DNA of 64,000 nt from Bacillus sp. SD088 (GCF_017355205.1 NZ_JADIJK010000001.1:393626-457625); one strand, 5' to 3'; numbered from the stretch's first letter, positions 26,349-36,766 are shown. Notes: generated by a model not told the origin, from the sequence alone. Program-made: numbers and translations.

Positions 26349-27287
26349 TTATCCCTTTTTGATGTTGTATTGTTCCTTTTTTGCACTTCCTAATAAAGCT
26401 TGGTATTCGGTTGGAGATACACCAAAGTTTTTTCGAAAGGCCTTGCTGAATGAATGAATGGATTGATATTGAAGTTTTTCTGCTACCTGTGTCACATTCC
26501 AGTCTCCGCTTTTCAGCCACTCAACGGCCTTATCAAATCGTTTACGGTTATAATACTCTTGAATCGTTATCCCCATTTCTTTTGCAAATACACGAGACAG
26601 ATACGAATAATTATAGTGTAGTTGACCTGCAATCTCTTTAAGATCACCAATTTGAAGAAGATTGGAATCGACATAATTGATCATCCGATAGATAATTTGT
26701 TCCGTCTTATTGGTGTTCACATGAGGATCATAATCAATAGAAAAGCTCTTCTGGAAATTCCGATAGATCATGACGATAATTTGCCGCAAATACATCCCCA
26801 GCATATGGGTAGAATATTGATCTAAACTAATCAATTCTTTAAAAATATGAATAAAAGGAAGGTCAATACTAAGATGATCTCGTACTATAGATTGTTGTTC
26901 CTTATCAAACATCTTTTTAATAAGAAAAAGCGGATCATTTTCATCCATTCCTTTCGGAAAACCAAATCCCATATAAAAAAAGCGGAATGGATCCATTTCA
27001 TCCGCTTTACCACTATGAATCTGTTCCGGTACATTTAAAATAATATCTCCCTCTCGGACCGGATAACTCTTCTTATTCACTGTAAAAACTCCTGTCCCAG
27101 AAACAATATAGCTAATTTCATAACAAAGTTGCTTATGCTCACGAATGACATATCCCCCTTTGCAACTTAAATCACCAATTTGATATAAGATAATCGACTC
27201 AAATGGCTGTGGATTAATAAAATAATCATGGTCAAAATGAAAGTTGGTCTTATTTTTAGAGATTGTTTCAAAATCTTCCTTTTGCAA
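26349..27287 (-). CDS. AraC-family transcriptional regulator
   Basis: A 312-residue regulator. Residues of about 30-130 form a cupin-like sugar-sensing domain (CYEISYIVSGTGVFTVNKKSYPVREGDIILNVPEQIHSG). The C-terminal 100 residues hold two helix-turn-helix units: LKEIAGQLHYNYSYLSRVFAKEMGITIQEYYNRKR and VTQVAEKLQYQSIHSFSKAFRKNFGVSPTEYQ. The likely start is a TTG after GGGAGAGGGG. It lies between the FAD oxidoreductase gene and the binding protein gene on the same strand and probably activates one or both of these in response to a sugar. Confidence 0.9.
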   Translation of the reverse strand: MQKEDFETISKNKTNFHFDHDYFINPQPFESIILYQIGDLSCKGGYVIREHKQLCYEISYIVSGTGVFTVNKKSYPVREGDIILNVPEQIHSGKADEMDPFRFFYMGFGFPKGMDENDPLFLIKKMFDKEQQSIVRDHLSIDLPFIHIFKELISLDQYSTHMLGMYLRQIIVMIYRNFQKSFSIDYDPHVNTNKTEQIIYRMINYVDSNLLQIGDLKEIAGQLHYNYSYLSRVFAKEMGITIQEYYNRKRFDKAVEWLKSGDWNVTQVAEKLQYQSIHSFSKAFRKNFGVSPTEYQALLGSAKKEQYNIKKG

Positions 27288-27381
27288 GTTTCCCCTCTCC
27301 CTTTAGCCTCCCACACGTCAATAGATTACGAGTTGAGAGGCTTAGTATGTCTTCATATTTTAAGTAGCGGCAAATCAATCG

Positions 27382-28959
27382 TCATACAGAACCAATGGTC
27401 GGCCATTTAAGTTCAATCCCCTCACGCACGAGGAACATCTGAAAGTCATTTAATAACTTTTCATCATTTCGTACTTGACGGGGTATTAGATGATTTTTCA
27501 AACAATAAGCGGCCAAATATCCACTCACTTCTCCAATATTCCACTCAACGGGATGCAAGCGATAACATCCATTGGTAATATGAGTGACGCCTAAATTCTT
27601 ACAGGCCGGTAACAAATTGTTGATTCTAACAGGAATAAGGCTTCCTAGTGGAATTTGAAATGGAAGACTAGAAATATCAATAAAGGAACGAAGTCCTGTA
27701 CTCGGATGGAGATCGATACGATAACTGCCAATTCCGACACTATCCTTAAAAACCTCTGCATCGTCCTCATCCCTTACAGCTGTGCTAATATGCTGTTCAA
27801 GAACGGTAAACTCCGCCTTGATTCTTCGTGATTCTCGTATATAAGGAAACATCGCTAATCCATCTTCAGTTCCCACTACATCTGGTCGTAAACGCAACCC
27901 TGGATAACCTTGTTTCCCGTCAGGACGAGGTGCCTCCGTTTGCATCCAATATAGTAGTGACAGGCTCAGTTGTTTGGCACCTTCCGTATGCTTTTTCCTC
28001 TCTTCCTCACTTACATCAATAATCGGACCTAGCCAATAATCATTTTGCGGCCAATTAATAAGGGAGATATCACTGTCATACAGACCTTCCGAAAAATTAG
28101 ATTGATCAATTAATCTTCGGTATTCCCAGAGAGAGAACTTGTCCTCTTCTTTAAAAAATCCATATGTAATCGGATCTAAAGTAATGGGACTCACACCTGT
28201 CCAATTAAGCTGTTTATTCGGCCAAAACGAAGCCTGATATTGCTGCCAAAAATCATAAGCTTTTGGCTTGGGAATCGTGAAATCTTCTCCCTCCATATAA
28301 TCGATAGCAAAGCAGTGAGTAATAGCTTGCATATCCATTGGATCAGCCTCTCCCACTAAAGCATGGGGTTCACCAGTTTCCTTTTGAGATTCAGCACCTG
28401 TCACATACTCAACCCCAGCCAGCGGTAAAACATCCCCCATATCCGTTGCATCTAAAAAATAATCAGCAGTAAGTACAAAGTTCTTGCTAGTGTATGTGTT
28501 CTCAACCTCTATTGCCGACACAGTATCTCCAGCTGTTTCCGCAGACTTTATCTTTGTTTCTTCCATAATCGTCAGTTTCCCACTATGAAGATATGGTGAT
28601 AGCATATCCCGAAGAACAGCTAGCGCTACCCGTGGTTCATGTGAAACGCGACTCACACTCGCATTTCCAGGATTCAAAATGGGCATTTTTCTTGCCTCTT
28701 CACTTAACGGAAAATGATGGCGATAATACTGGCGCACATTTCCTCGAAAGCTGCGATAACTACGTGTACACCCAAACTGTTCAATCCAACGATGTTCATC
28801 TGGTGGTACAGCTTGGTTTGTCAGCTGACCGCCAATCCATTTCGTCTCCTCTGTCATGATAACTCTACATCCCAATTTGCACGCCGCCAAAGCGGCTGCA
28901 CAACCACCTAAACTTCCACCGACAATAACGATATCCGCTGATAATTCTTGTTTAACCAT
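27382..28959 (-). CDS. FAD-dependent oxidoreductase (FAD_oxidored family)
   Basis: A 525-residue protein with an N-terminal FAD-binding fold: DIVIVGGSLGGCAAALAACKLGCRVIMTEE, then WIGGQLTNQAVPPDEH. The GGSLGG loop departs slightly from GxGxxG, as is common in this family. Later blocks are DYFLDATDMGDVLPLAGVEYVTG and the C-terminal NLLPACKNLGVTHITNGCYRLHPVEWNIGEVSGYLAAYC, typical of the PF12831 group, which often lies in polysaccharide-use loci. There is no signal peptide. The substrate is unknown; a saccharide-derived compound is inferred from the neighbours. GGAGAG lies close before the ATG. Confidence 0.85.
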   Translation of the reverse strand: MVKQELSADIVIVGGSLGGCAAALAACKLGCRVIMTEETKWIGGQLTNQAVPPDEHRWIEQFGCTRSYRSFRGNVRQYYRHHFPLSEEARKMPILNPGNASVSRVSHEPRVALAVLRDMLSPYLHSGKLTIMEETKIKSAETAGDTVSAIEVENTYTSKNFVLTADYFLDATDMGDVLPLAGVEYVTGAESQKETGEPHALVGEADPMDMQAITHCFAIDYMEGEDFTIPKPKAYDFWQQYQASFWPNKQLNWTGVSPITLDPITYGFFKEEDKFSLWEYRRLIDQSNFSEGLYDSDISLINWPQNDYWLGPIIDVSEEERKKHTEGAKQLSLSLLYWMQTEAPRPDGKQGYPGLRLRPDVVGTEDGLAMFPYIRESRRIKAEFTVLEQHISTAVRDEDDAEVFKDSVGIGSYRIDLHPSTGLRSFIDISSLPFQIPLGSLIPVRINNLLPACKNLGVTHITNGCYRLHPVEWNIGEVSGYLAAYCLKNHLIPRQVRNDEKLLNDFQMFLVREGIELKWPTIGSV

Positions 28960-29115
28960 CCGTCTCTCCTTCTGTCCTCGGAATCCTATGATTTATTTTT
29001 ATTCTAAAAGCAAGATGCCATTTTTATCACTTCATAAAAAATCTCAATTAAAAAAGGAAAATGAACAATAAATCCCATCAATACTAGCTTGATTAAAGCG
29101 TAAAAATTTATGGAT

Positions 29116-29976
29116 TTAATATAATTTATCTGACACTGATTTTGCTGTCTTTTTTAAGGCTTCCATAGAAGGTTCTTTTCGTTGAGTCTCTATATACCTT
29201 GTTAAAATATCTAAAATATGCATTTGGGAGATAAGAGATGAAAAGGCACCTCCGTGTAAAGGCCCTTCATTAGCTGAAGTCAGTAAAACAACTTGCGCAA
29301 ACTTTGTAATGGGCGATTTAATGTAATTCGTAATACATATGACATAGGCTCCATTCTCCTTTGCAATTTCTATGGCATCAACAACATCTTTTGTACTGCC
29401 CGAAGTACTAATTCCAACCACTACATCTCTTTTTTCAGCCATAGCACAATTCATAGAGATAATATGAGAATCTGTAGCGAATTGGACGTTAAATCCTAGT
29501 CTCATAAAGCGATAATATGCTTGCTGTGCCATAATTCCCGACGCACCTACACCAAAGAAATAAATTTTCCTTCCATTTATTATTGCTTTCGACGCCTCTT
29601 CAATATGCTCAGTTTGTATAAGTTTCAATGTACTTTGTAAAGTTTCGCTATTATCTAGTGTTACCTTACGGGCTAAGAAATCAATACTATCAGTTTCTTC
29701 CAATTCTCCTTGCTGTTTTTGATTTGAAACTGCCTCACTTTGGGCCAAAGATAATTTAAAGTCTTGATATCCCTTGTATCCAAGTTTTCTACAAAAACGA
29801 ATAACTGTCGTCTCACCAACATCTGCATGTTCTGCAAGATCGGATACTGACCAATAGACTGATTCTTTCAAATGACCTTTTACTATATCGGCTACCTTTT
29901 GTTCAGATTTGGTCAATGATTTGTAAATACTTGCTATCATGACGTCTGGACTAATCGAATGATTTAATTTATTCAT
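29116..29976 (-). CDS. MurR/RpiR-family transcriptional regulator
   Basis: A 286-residue regulator. The N-terminal RpiR helix-turn-helix spans about residues 10-85 (LTKSEQKVADIVKGH, VSDLAEHADVGETTVIRFCRKLGYKGYQDFK). The SIS sugar-phosphate-binding domain spans about 115-250 (KIYFFGVGASGIMAQQAYYRFMRLG, VVVGISTSGSTKDVVDAIEIAKENGAYVICITN). Proteins of this type repress amino-sugar or sialic-acid genes and respond to a phosphosugar such as N-acetylmannosamine-6-phosphate or MurNAc-6-phosphate, which suits nanE and the hexosaminidase nearby. Its ATG follows GGGGG by five bases. Confidence 0.92.
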   Translation of the reverse strand: MNKLNHSISPDVMIASIYKSLTKSEQKVADIVKGHLKESVYWSVSDLAEHADVGETTVIRFCRKLGYKGYQDFKLSLAQSEAVSNQKQQGELEETDSIDFLARKVTLDNSETLQSTLKLIQTEHIEEASKAIINGRKIYFFGVGASGIMAQQAYYRFMRLGFNVQFATDSHIISMNCAMAEKRDVVVGISTSGSTKDVVDAIEIAKENGAYVICITNYIKSPITKFAQVVLLTSANEGPLHGGAFSSLISQMHILDILTRYIETQRKEPSMEALKKTAKSVSDKLY

Positions 29977-30181
29977 CTTATCCCCCTGCTTTTACTTATT
30001 TTCTATATAAAAAGAAAGTTAAGGAAAATAGAGAATTATTCCACTCCCATTAGATATATAGGATTATAACTCCATTTTAGATTTACTCAGAGCTTTTGTA
30101 AAGATGATACTTAGAATTGATAATTAGAATATTTGTTATACAATCAATAACAAACAGCAATACAGATCAACATAATAGCAA

Positions 30182-30216
30182 GCAGTTGAAAGGACATTTT
30201 CTGTCTTTTTAACTGC
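30182..30216 (-). terminator. Hairpin after the GH20 gene
   Basis: GCAGTTgAAAGGACA at 30182 faces TGTCTTTTTAACTGC ending at 30216, giving a stem of about 15 pairs with a short loop, 42 bases past the stop codon of the hexosaminidase. The minus-strand sequence after it is not a clean T run, so efficiency is uncertain. Confidence 0.5.
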
Positions 30217-30257
30217 CTGTCATATTTTAATCCTGTTTTATTGATCGAAATGATTCG

Positions 30258-33200
30258 TCACTTGTCTAGTAACTCATCAGCATCTCTTTTTAGTAATTGA
30301 TAGGCTTCTTCGGAAACCAACTCGCTGTCCTTCTGATGCTTCAATAATATTTGAAATCCTTTCATATGTTTGATCACTTTATCCACCAACATTTTTTCTT
30401 CATAATGATGTACGGAGGATAAGTGAATCGTTAAAGATTGAACGGCGTCTTCACTTTTAAAATGACCTTCTTTATGGAGGAGCTCTACACGTTCGATCAT
30501 ACTAGTAGCGGTGATCGGAGATTTATACTTCAGTCCTTTGTGAGCTGTATTTAAATCGGATAATTGTTGATCAAGCTCTGCTTGCGTAGCATCCACTTTA
30601 TTCAGCGTTTTTTCTGTTGCTTGCAAAGCTTCATATAATGCCTGCCAGCTTTCTTCTGTATATTTGTCCTTATTCAGGTTTTCGTCCTGAATTTGTACCA
30701 TTCGATTTTTTATGGCTGATTTATTACCAATCTTATTTTCACTGTTAAACACTTCAAATTCTGAGAAAGAATAACCAAAAATTGTCTCTCTTTCTATCCC
30801 TTGAAATTTCACATATCGCGCTTTTATGGGATCAAAAGAAATCTCTTCTCGTCCCCCTTTCCCCATAATAATCCCATCATTTTCTTGTGTTACATTCGTC
30901 CATTGTTCCTTATCCTCCGAGACGAGAATTTTGTATTTTTTACCGTAAGCCGTTTGCCAGTTAATTGTAACTTTATCAATCTTCGTTACTTCATCAAGGT
31001 CTACTAAGAACCAGGCATCGTCTACATATTCACTGGACCATCTAGTATCCCCTTTTCCATCTACTGCTTTATCTGGAGTATACGTAGAAGCTTCAGGTTG
31101 TGATGATTCGGCCATTTTATTTAAGGCTAGATTTCCGTGTAAATTAAAAGTAGTGTTATAGATTTTTACATTATCTATTACACCCTTAAATCCATTTGAC
31201 CGTCCCCCGATTATTTCGAGAGGTAAAATGAAGGTTTCGAGCTTTCCTCCGACTTTATTCAGACTTTGCGTGTATTCGCTGCCATTAACAAAAAGTGTCG
31301 TCCCCTCGCTATCTCCTGTTAATAATAGATGTGTCCATTGTTCAGGAGACATTTTATAATCAAACACACTATCGTAACCTTCTTTTGAAAAACCAAGTTT
31401 TTCAGTTTCTCCCTGAGTCAATTTTAGTTGTCCTTCCGGTGACTCCATCAGTACAGCGTCATTTGGATTATCTTTATCCGGTTTTATCCACATGGATAAA
31501 GTCCAATTAAATCCCAAAGATCGTAACGGTGTTTGAATATAACTTTTGCCACCATTCACCCTCATCCCTTGTCCGAAAATTCCATCAGTATATTCAACAT
31601 TTTTACCGTTGGCATCAAAACCATTTTCTGTTGAATCCTTTAGATTTCCTTCAAAAAGATAATGAAGAACTTCCCCATTTTTCTCCTTCGTCTCCATTTC
31701 ATGGGATAAATGGACATTCGGGGCATCACCAATTTGTGCTGCATAATCCTCAAATTGGTGAAAACTTCTATCCCCTTTCATACCTGACCACATTTTTTCT
31801 GTTAAAACTTGCATAGCCGGCAAAATTCGATGATGTGAATCCGCCATTGACAAGCCTTTTTCCACAGATACATCATTCCAAAAGGCAAACATTGCCCCTT
31901 TCAGCTTAGGATGACCAAATGGCAATACAGTATCGTCCCATTGATTCGGCTCCCAGCTTTCATAAAAGTATCCAACATTTAAATAATCCTGATATAATTG
32001 AGGTACAATATATAATTGGTTTGTATTCACATTCACTATATCGTACCCAAGATCGATTGCTTGCTGGGGACCACCATAAGGTACATACCAAATATCCATT
32101 GTCGCATCATTGCTAATGGAAGTATCCCCATCATACATCGTCAAACCACCCCATAGACGTGGATGTTTACCTTTACTATTTATATGCTTTATAAGGGTAT
32201 CCGTATATTTCCGAAATATTTCTACATTACCACCCCAATATTCATCAGTACCAATATGCACATCAGGCCCTATGAAGGTAGGATGATCCCCGTCTATATA
32301 TTCATTAAATAATTCTTTCACAAAATTTACTGTTTCTGGTTTCGTGATATCTAATTCTCCATCCTTACCTAATGACGGATCAAAATCAACAAATGCTCCA
32401 GAATGGCCTGGTGTATCGATCTCTGGGACAACATTAATCCCATATTCCATTCCAAGTTGTTGAAGTTCTCTAAATTCCTCTTTCGTGTAGTAACCATCTT
32501 CACTTGCTAAACCAGGATATTTCTCACTTTCCAAACGAAATGCGGATTTTTTACCATTAGGGAATGGCGTTCCAACATTATCATTTAAGTGAATTTGAAG
32601 GCGATTCATTTTATAAAAGGACATTTGCTTTATATAATCCCTTAAAAAATCAATGGTATAAAACTTCCGAGCAACATCAAGCATAAAGCCTCGATCCGTG
32701 TACTTGGGATAATCTCTTATCAGCCCTTTAGGGATATAATAGGAATCATCTTGCATGATGATTTGAAGTAGAGTTCTTGTCCCATAGAATACCCCTTGAG
32801 GGTCAACAGATGTCATAGAAATATAATCATTTATCTCCATCATATACCCCTCTTCACCGAGATCACTCAATGAATCATCTATTGAAAGGTAAATGTCTCC
32901 TGACTCAGGTGTACCATAGGCAATATCTAACATTAAATCTGTAGCAGCTTTAACGTCACTTTGTGTTATTTCAGCCACTTTTTGTAAATGCTGTTGATCC
33001 TTTGGATTTACAATAATTTTAGATGAATTTGTTAAAGTTAAGTCCCCCTTTCCCCCTAACCACTCACGTATCGAAGGGATGACATCTGGTTCAGGATTTA
33101 GATCCTCTGTTTGTGAATGTTGTCCGGGAACATCCACTAGAATATTGTCAATCACATACTCATCGGGATCACTCTTACTTTCCGCTCGAACAAGAAGTTG

Positions 33201-33884
33201 AGCTTGCGCATTTACTAAAGGCATCTTGATGTTTCCTTGGTTATCAATCACCTGCACTCGGTCACTCCCAATAAGTGATGCTTTATATCCTTTACGTACA
33301 AAAGGTAGTTTGACTCTTTTCTGTCCCTTTTTTATTTCAATGTTCTCGCGAAGTTCATCCATTATAATAGGCAAAAAATCCCTATCTTCATAAACTTCAA
33401 ACTCAGCAATGGAATATCCATATAAAACCCCTTCCACTGCTCTCCTTTCTACCCCTTGAAATTTCACATATCGAGCTTCGGTTTGGTCAAATTCCACAGT
33501 ATCTTTACCATTTGCAGCAGCCGTTAGAATGCCATCATCTTCTACAACATTTACCCAGTTTTCCTTATCGTTAGAAATCAAGATTGTATATGTCTCGGCC
33601 GGAGTCTGCCAATCAATGACAACACGAGCTATCTTCCTCTTTTTGCCTAAGTCCACATATAACCACTGATCATCGTCTGCCACAGATGACCATCTTGTTT
33701 TCGCATCCCCATCCACTGCATTTTCCGGAATTAACCATTCCACTTCATTTCCTGAAGCAGTGACAGGTTTATTCAAGGCCAAATTCTTTGACAATGCCTT
33801 CGCTTCCTTAGATTGAACAAAAACGGAAGAAATGGCAAACAGAGAGAGCGACATAAGCAATAAAGCAATTTTTTTCGTAACCAT
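30258..33884 (-). CDS. Secreted modular GH20 beta-N-acetylhexosaminidase
   Basis: A 1208-residue exported enzyme. Order of parts: signal peptide (1-30), F5/8-type C (CBM32-like) domain (33-166), GH20 N-terminal domain (about 270-390), GH20 catalytic barrel (about 395-730), LamG-like domain (740-912), a second F5/8C domain (917-1046), a FIVAR helix pair (about 1055-1120) and a FIMAH module (about 1127-1208). Catalytic evidence is QIHLNDN, PEIDTPGHSGAF and HIGTDEYWGG, with the Asp547-Glu548 pair that drives substrate-assisted catalysis. It should release terminal GlcNAc or GalNAc from glycans outside the cell. There is no LPXTG or SLH anchor. Its ATG follows AGGAGGAG. It precedes the RpiR gene and follows the DUF4855 gene. 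Confidence 0.93.
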   Translation of the reverse strand: MVTKKIALLLMSLSLFAISSVFVQSKEAKALSKNLALNKPVTASGNEVEWLIPENAVDGDAKTRWSSVADDDQWLYVDLGKKRKIARVVIDWQTPAETYTILISNDKENWVNVVEDDGILTAAANGKDTVEFDQTEARYVKFQGVERRAVEGVLYGYSIAEFEVYEDRDFLPIIMDELRENIEIKKGQKRVKLPFVRKGYKASLIGSDRVQVIDNQGNIKMPLVNAQAQLLVRAESKSDPDEYVIDNILVDVPGQHSQTEDLNPEPDVIPSIREWLGGKGDLTLTNSSKIIVNPKDQQHLQKVAEITQSDVKAATDLMLDIAYGTPESGDIYLSIDDSLSDLGEEGYMMEINDYISMTSVDPQGVFYGTRTLLQIIMQDDSYYIPKGLIRDYPKYTDRGFMLDVARKFYTIDFLRDYIKQMSFYKMNRLQIHLNDNVGTPFPNGKKSAFRLESEKYPGLASEDGYYTKEEFRELQQLGMEYGINVVPEIDTPGHSGAFVDFDPSLGKDGELDITKPETVNFVKELFNEYIDGDHPTFIGPDVHIGTDEYWGGNVEIFRKYTDTLIKHINSKGKHPRLWGGLTMYDGDTSISNDATMDIWYVPYGGPQQAIDLGYDIVNVNTNQLYIVPQLYQDYLNVGYFYESWEPNQWDDTVLPFGHPKLKGAMFAFWNDVSVEKGLSMADSHHRILPAMQVLTEKMWSGMKGDRSFHQFEDYAAQIGDAPNVHLSHEMETKEKNGEVLHYLFEGNLKDSTENGFDANGKNVEYTDGIFGQGMRVNGGKSYIQTPLRSLGFNWTLSMWIKPDKDNPNDAVLMESPEGQLKLTQGETEKLGFSKEGYDSVFDYKMSPEQWTHLLLTGDSEGTTLFVNGSEYTQSLNKVGGKLETFILPLEIIGGRSNGFKGVIDNVKIYNTTFNLHGNLALNKMAESSQPEASTYTPDKAVDGKGDTRWSSEYVDDAWFLVDLDEVTKIDKVTINWQTAYGKKYKILVSEDKEQWTNVTQENDGIIMGKGGREEISFDPIKARYVKFQGIERETIFGYSFSEFEVFNSENKIGNKSAIKNRMVQIQDENLNKDKYTEESWQALYEALQATEKTLNKVDATQAELDQQLSDLNTAHKGLKYKSPITATSMIERVELLHKEGHFKSEDAVQSLTIHLSSVHHYEEKMLVDKVIKHMKGFQILLKHQKDSELVSEEAYQLLKRDADELLDK

Positions 33885-34015
33885 CGAACTCCTCCTATTT
33901 GTTGAAACAAGGTGCCTGGTACCTCATCCAGTAATAAATAATTGGAAGAGGAACAAGGCACCTTCTGAAACAGATTCTCTGCTGTATAAGATCAAACTAT
34001 TTTATATTCCATTTA

Positions 34016-36601
34016 TCAATTACCAATATTGTATACGCCAAATTCATAGAATGAATATCCGTAACCCGTTGCCCTTTCTACTCCTTCAAACTTAACATAG
34101 CGTGCATTCACTTTATCAAAGTGAATGACTTCCTTTCCTCCATTTCCTTCTATAATCCCTCCGTTGTCTTTCTTAATATTTTCCCAATGTTCTTTATCAT
34201 TCGATACTAATATCTTATATCTTTTTGCGTAGGCATTTTCCCAATCAATTTTGACCGTGTCCATTTGCTCAATTTTCCCTAAATCGACTAAAAACCAAGC
34301 ATTATCTACATAATCACTAGCCCAACGTGAAGAAATATAGCCATCTACAGCTTTATCAGCGGTGTAATTGAGGTTCCCTCCTTCTATTGAGGATGACTCT
34401 ACCTCTTTATTTAGCGCTACGCTCCCTATTAAGTAATAGAGATCTTCCCTCAAAACTCGATGGGCTGACTCTGAAATATGTTGCTGTTTCATTTGGTTTT
34501 CAAGTAAAATATTGAAGCCTTTTAAGTGTTTAGCTACCTTTTCAGCCGAACCCTTCTTTTCGAAATGTTCTACAGATTCCAAATGGACCTGTAAAGCGCG
34601 TGCTGCTCCATAGTTTTTAAATTCACCAGCTTCATGTAATCGGTCAACAAGCACATTCATATCAGCGGCACTCGTAGACACCTCAATGAGGTAAGTATCT
34701 TTTTTCACCTTCCCAGCTGACGCTGTTACAACCAGTTCGTGCTTACCTGGCATACCAGCTAAGTCTATCCACTCGCCTTCTTCATATGCTTTTCCATCAA
34801 ATAAAGCAGTGACCTTAACGGGTCCTTCACTCTCCACTTTCCATGTGAATTGAATAGATTCAGAGTCTGGTACAATGACTCCATCTTGAAGTGGCTCTCC
34901 ATTTATTTTAACCTTTGCTTCTGGTGCAGGTTCTTCATTGATCTCATAGGTTCCATTTGAAAACTGATAAAGCCAGTCATATAAAATGCGTGTAGCAGGA
35001 TCTTTACTCACAGCGGTATCATATATCGCGTTATTACCTTGATAAAAGGCTTTAAAGCTATTTTCCATATAACCAAACTTCACTCCGCTGTTTAAGTATT
35101 CAATAAAGCGTTGTCGGAATATCCCATCTGATAGCATCCGATCATCAAATTCAATTTCCACTCCCATACCAAATTGCTTAGCGGTATTGGCGGCATCTTC
35201 CAAACGGTCTGGTTCCAACTCTTCAAAGAAATAATTAGGCTGCAGAGCGGTTGCATCTATCCCTACATCCTCCCAAATATGGCTTCTATGAGATAAAAAG
35301 TGAGGAATCCAAAACAGTTTTAAATCTTGATCATGTACAATATCACTCGTATGCTTCAGTAAATCTGGTCCTGTATTGCTTGTACTAATTTGTTCTTCCA
35401 ACCAATACAATCCAGCAAGATTTAGTTGAGAAAAGTCTTCCGCCTGCCATCTCTGTATGACTTCTTCGATCCACCATTTCACAACCTTTTTGCGGTTGGC
35501 TAATGCCAGTTCTTTACCAACTTCCCCTGCATTGAAATTTTCAGAGATGCCATCACCATCTACATCGCCAAAATCTGTCAATGATTCTCCCGGGTCCGGG
35601 ATCATTAGCACAACCTTTACTTTATGGTCAGGCTCATTCAGTTTTATTCCAGCTTCTTTAGCCGCTTCATTTAACTGCTGTAAATCGCCTTCGGCTGCAA
35701 AAGTTTTATTTAAATACCATTTCCAATCGTCTAGATCGGCTCCTGGATTGGACTGCCCGCCGAAATTTCCACCTTTAGGGGAATGTAAACCAAGATATAG
35801 CACTCCATCATGAAACCAATCCTGTGGTTCCCCTTCTTGGTCTATATAGCTAATATTGGGGAGAATTCGCTCCTTCGACCAATCCCCTTTTCCGTCAGGA
35901 TAATGGCCATTATAGAGCAATACTAAATTTTCAATCCCAGCAGTCTCTTCTCCTGGTTGCAAGTATGCGGGTTGTTCTGGCGGCACTGTTTGTGCACCCT
36001 CGAGTTTCCCTTCAGCCCCCCAAATTTCAATTTCGTCAATAAAACTCCAGTGTGTTGGATGCATAGAAAATGTCACCTTCACATAACGCGCATATGCCAT
36101 GGTTCCATTCCAATCACCATTTTTTATCCCGTCTTTACTTCCATCCCAAATAAACTGCTCATCTCTTGGCGGTCCCGCTCCCCAAAGAAGCTGAGTCGCG
36201 TTATGTGACAATGTTCCCCAATTTTCTTTATCATTGGAAACATAAAACGAAACGGTTAATGGTACAAGAATCGAGGATGTGGGATAATCTTGCAAAAAAT
36301 GAGCTTTAATACTTGCAATTGACTTTTTTTCCCCTAAATCAAATACAACTTCCCTCGTTTTCTTTTGCAAATGTCCTACCCAAGCAGGATCAGATTTATC
36401 TAATTCTCCGTATACTCCATCTGTAAGCTTATTCTCGTTATCTGGATATGAGCTTTCGGGCTCTTCCGACCATTCATAACTTAAACCACTCGCAAGGTTT
36501 TTAAAACCTACCTCATTATCAGCAGCTTGTATGCTTGGGCTTATCCATAACATCATTAAAGAGATTACAACAAGGCCTATAGCCTCTTTTAAGAACACCA
36601 T
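34016..36601 (-). CDS. Secreted DUF4855 protein with F5/8C and FIMAH domains
   Basis: An 861-residue exported protein. A signal peptide ends near SPSIQAA (residue 27). Next comes a discoidin-like region (about 30-195), the DUF4855 core (about 215-540; ISYIDQEGEPQDWFHDGVLYLGL, KVVLMIPDPGE, LNLAGLYWLEEQ, IWIPHF/LFWIPHF, ATALQPNYFF), an Ig-like segment, a FIMAH helical module (about 650-725) and a C-terminal F5/8C domain (about 735-861). The DUF4855 core looks like a TIM barrel with acidic residues at strand ends and may be a glycosidase; no activity is established that I know of. It is transcribed just ahead of the GH20 gene with 131 bases between, and both share two accessory domain types. Confidence 0.85.
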   Translation of the reverse strand: MVFLKEAIGLVVISLMMLWISPSIQAADNEVGFKNLASGLSYEWSEEPESSYPDNENKLTDGVYGELDKSDPAWVGHLQKKTREVVFDLGEKKSIASIKAHFLQDYPTSSILVPLTVSFYVSNDKENWGTLSHNATQLLWGAGPPRDEQFIWDGSKDGIKNGDWNGTMAYARYVKVTFSMHPTHWSFIDEIEIWGAEGKLEGAQTVPPEQPAYLQPGEETAGIENLVLLYNGHYPDGKGDWSKERILPNISYIDQEGEPQDWFHDGVLYLGLHSPKGGNFGGQSNPGADLDDWKWYLNKTFAAEGDLQQLNEAAKEAGIKLNEPDHKVKVVLMIPDPGESLTDFGDVDGDGISENFNAGEVGKELALANRKKVVKWWIEEVIQRWQAEDFSQLNLAGLYWLEEQISTSNTGPDLLKHTSDIVHDQDLKLFWIPHFLSHRSHIWEDVGIDATALQPNYFFEELEPDRLEDAANTAKQFGMGVEIEFDDRMLSDGIFRQRFIEYLNSGVKFGYMENSFKAFYQGNNAIYDTAVSKDPATRILYDWLYQFSNGTYEINEEPAPEAKVKINGEPLQDGVIVPDSESIQFTWKVESEGPVKVTALFDGKAYEEGEWIDLAGMPGKHELVVTASAGKVKKDTYLIEVSTSAADMNVLVDRLHEAGEFKNYGAARALQVHLESVEHFEKKGSAEKVAKHLKGFNILLENQMKQQHISESAHRVLREDLYYLIGSVALNKEVESSSIEGGNLNYTADKAVDGYISSRWASDYVDNAWFLVDLGKIEQMDTVKIDWENAYAKRYKILVSNDKEHWENIKKDNGGIIEGNGGKEVIHFDKVNARYVKFEGVERATGYGYSFYEFGVYNIGN

Positions 36602-36750
36602 TGTTCCTCCTCCTTATTTCACTTTAATCCTTTACAGTTCATTCCTATTTCTCTATTCCAAAGACCCCCTTCTATATTTTTTTATAACAATATAGGTGAA
36701 TTAAACCTCCAGCATATTTAAAAATAGCGGATTAAATCTTTATAATTAAT

Positions 36751-36766
36751 TATAAAGCGTTTACAT
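36751..36766. promoter_or_regulatory. Possible CcpA (cre) site before the DUF4855-GH20 genes
   Basis: TATAAAGCGTTTACAT; read on the minus strand, ATGTAAACGCTTTATA keeps ATGNAANCG of the cre consensus but misses the final CA. It lies about 150 bases before the DUF4855 start. The central AAGCGTTT and one perfect half-site suggest catabolite control, but two mismatches leave doubt. Confidence 0.4.
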
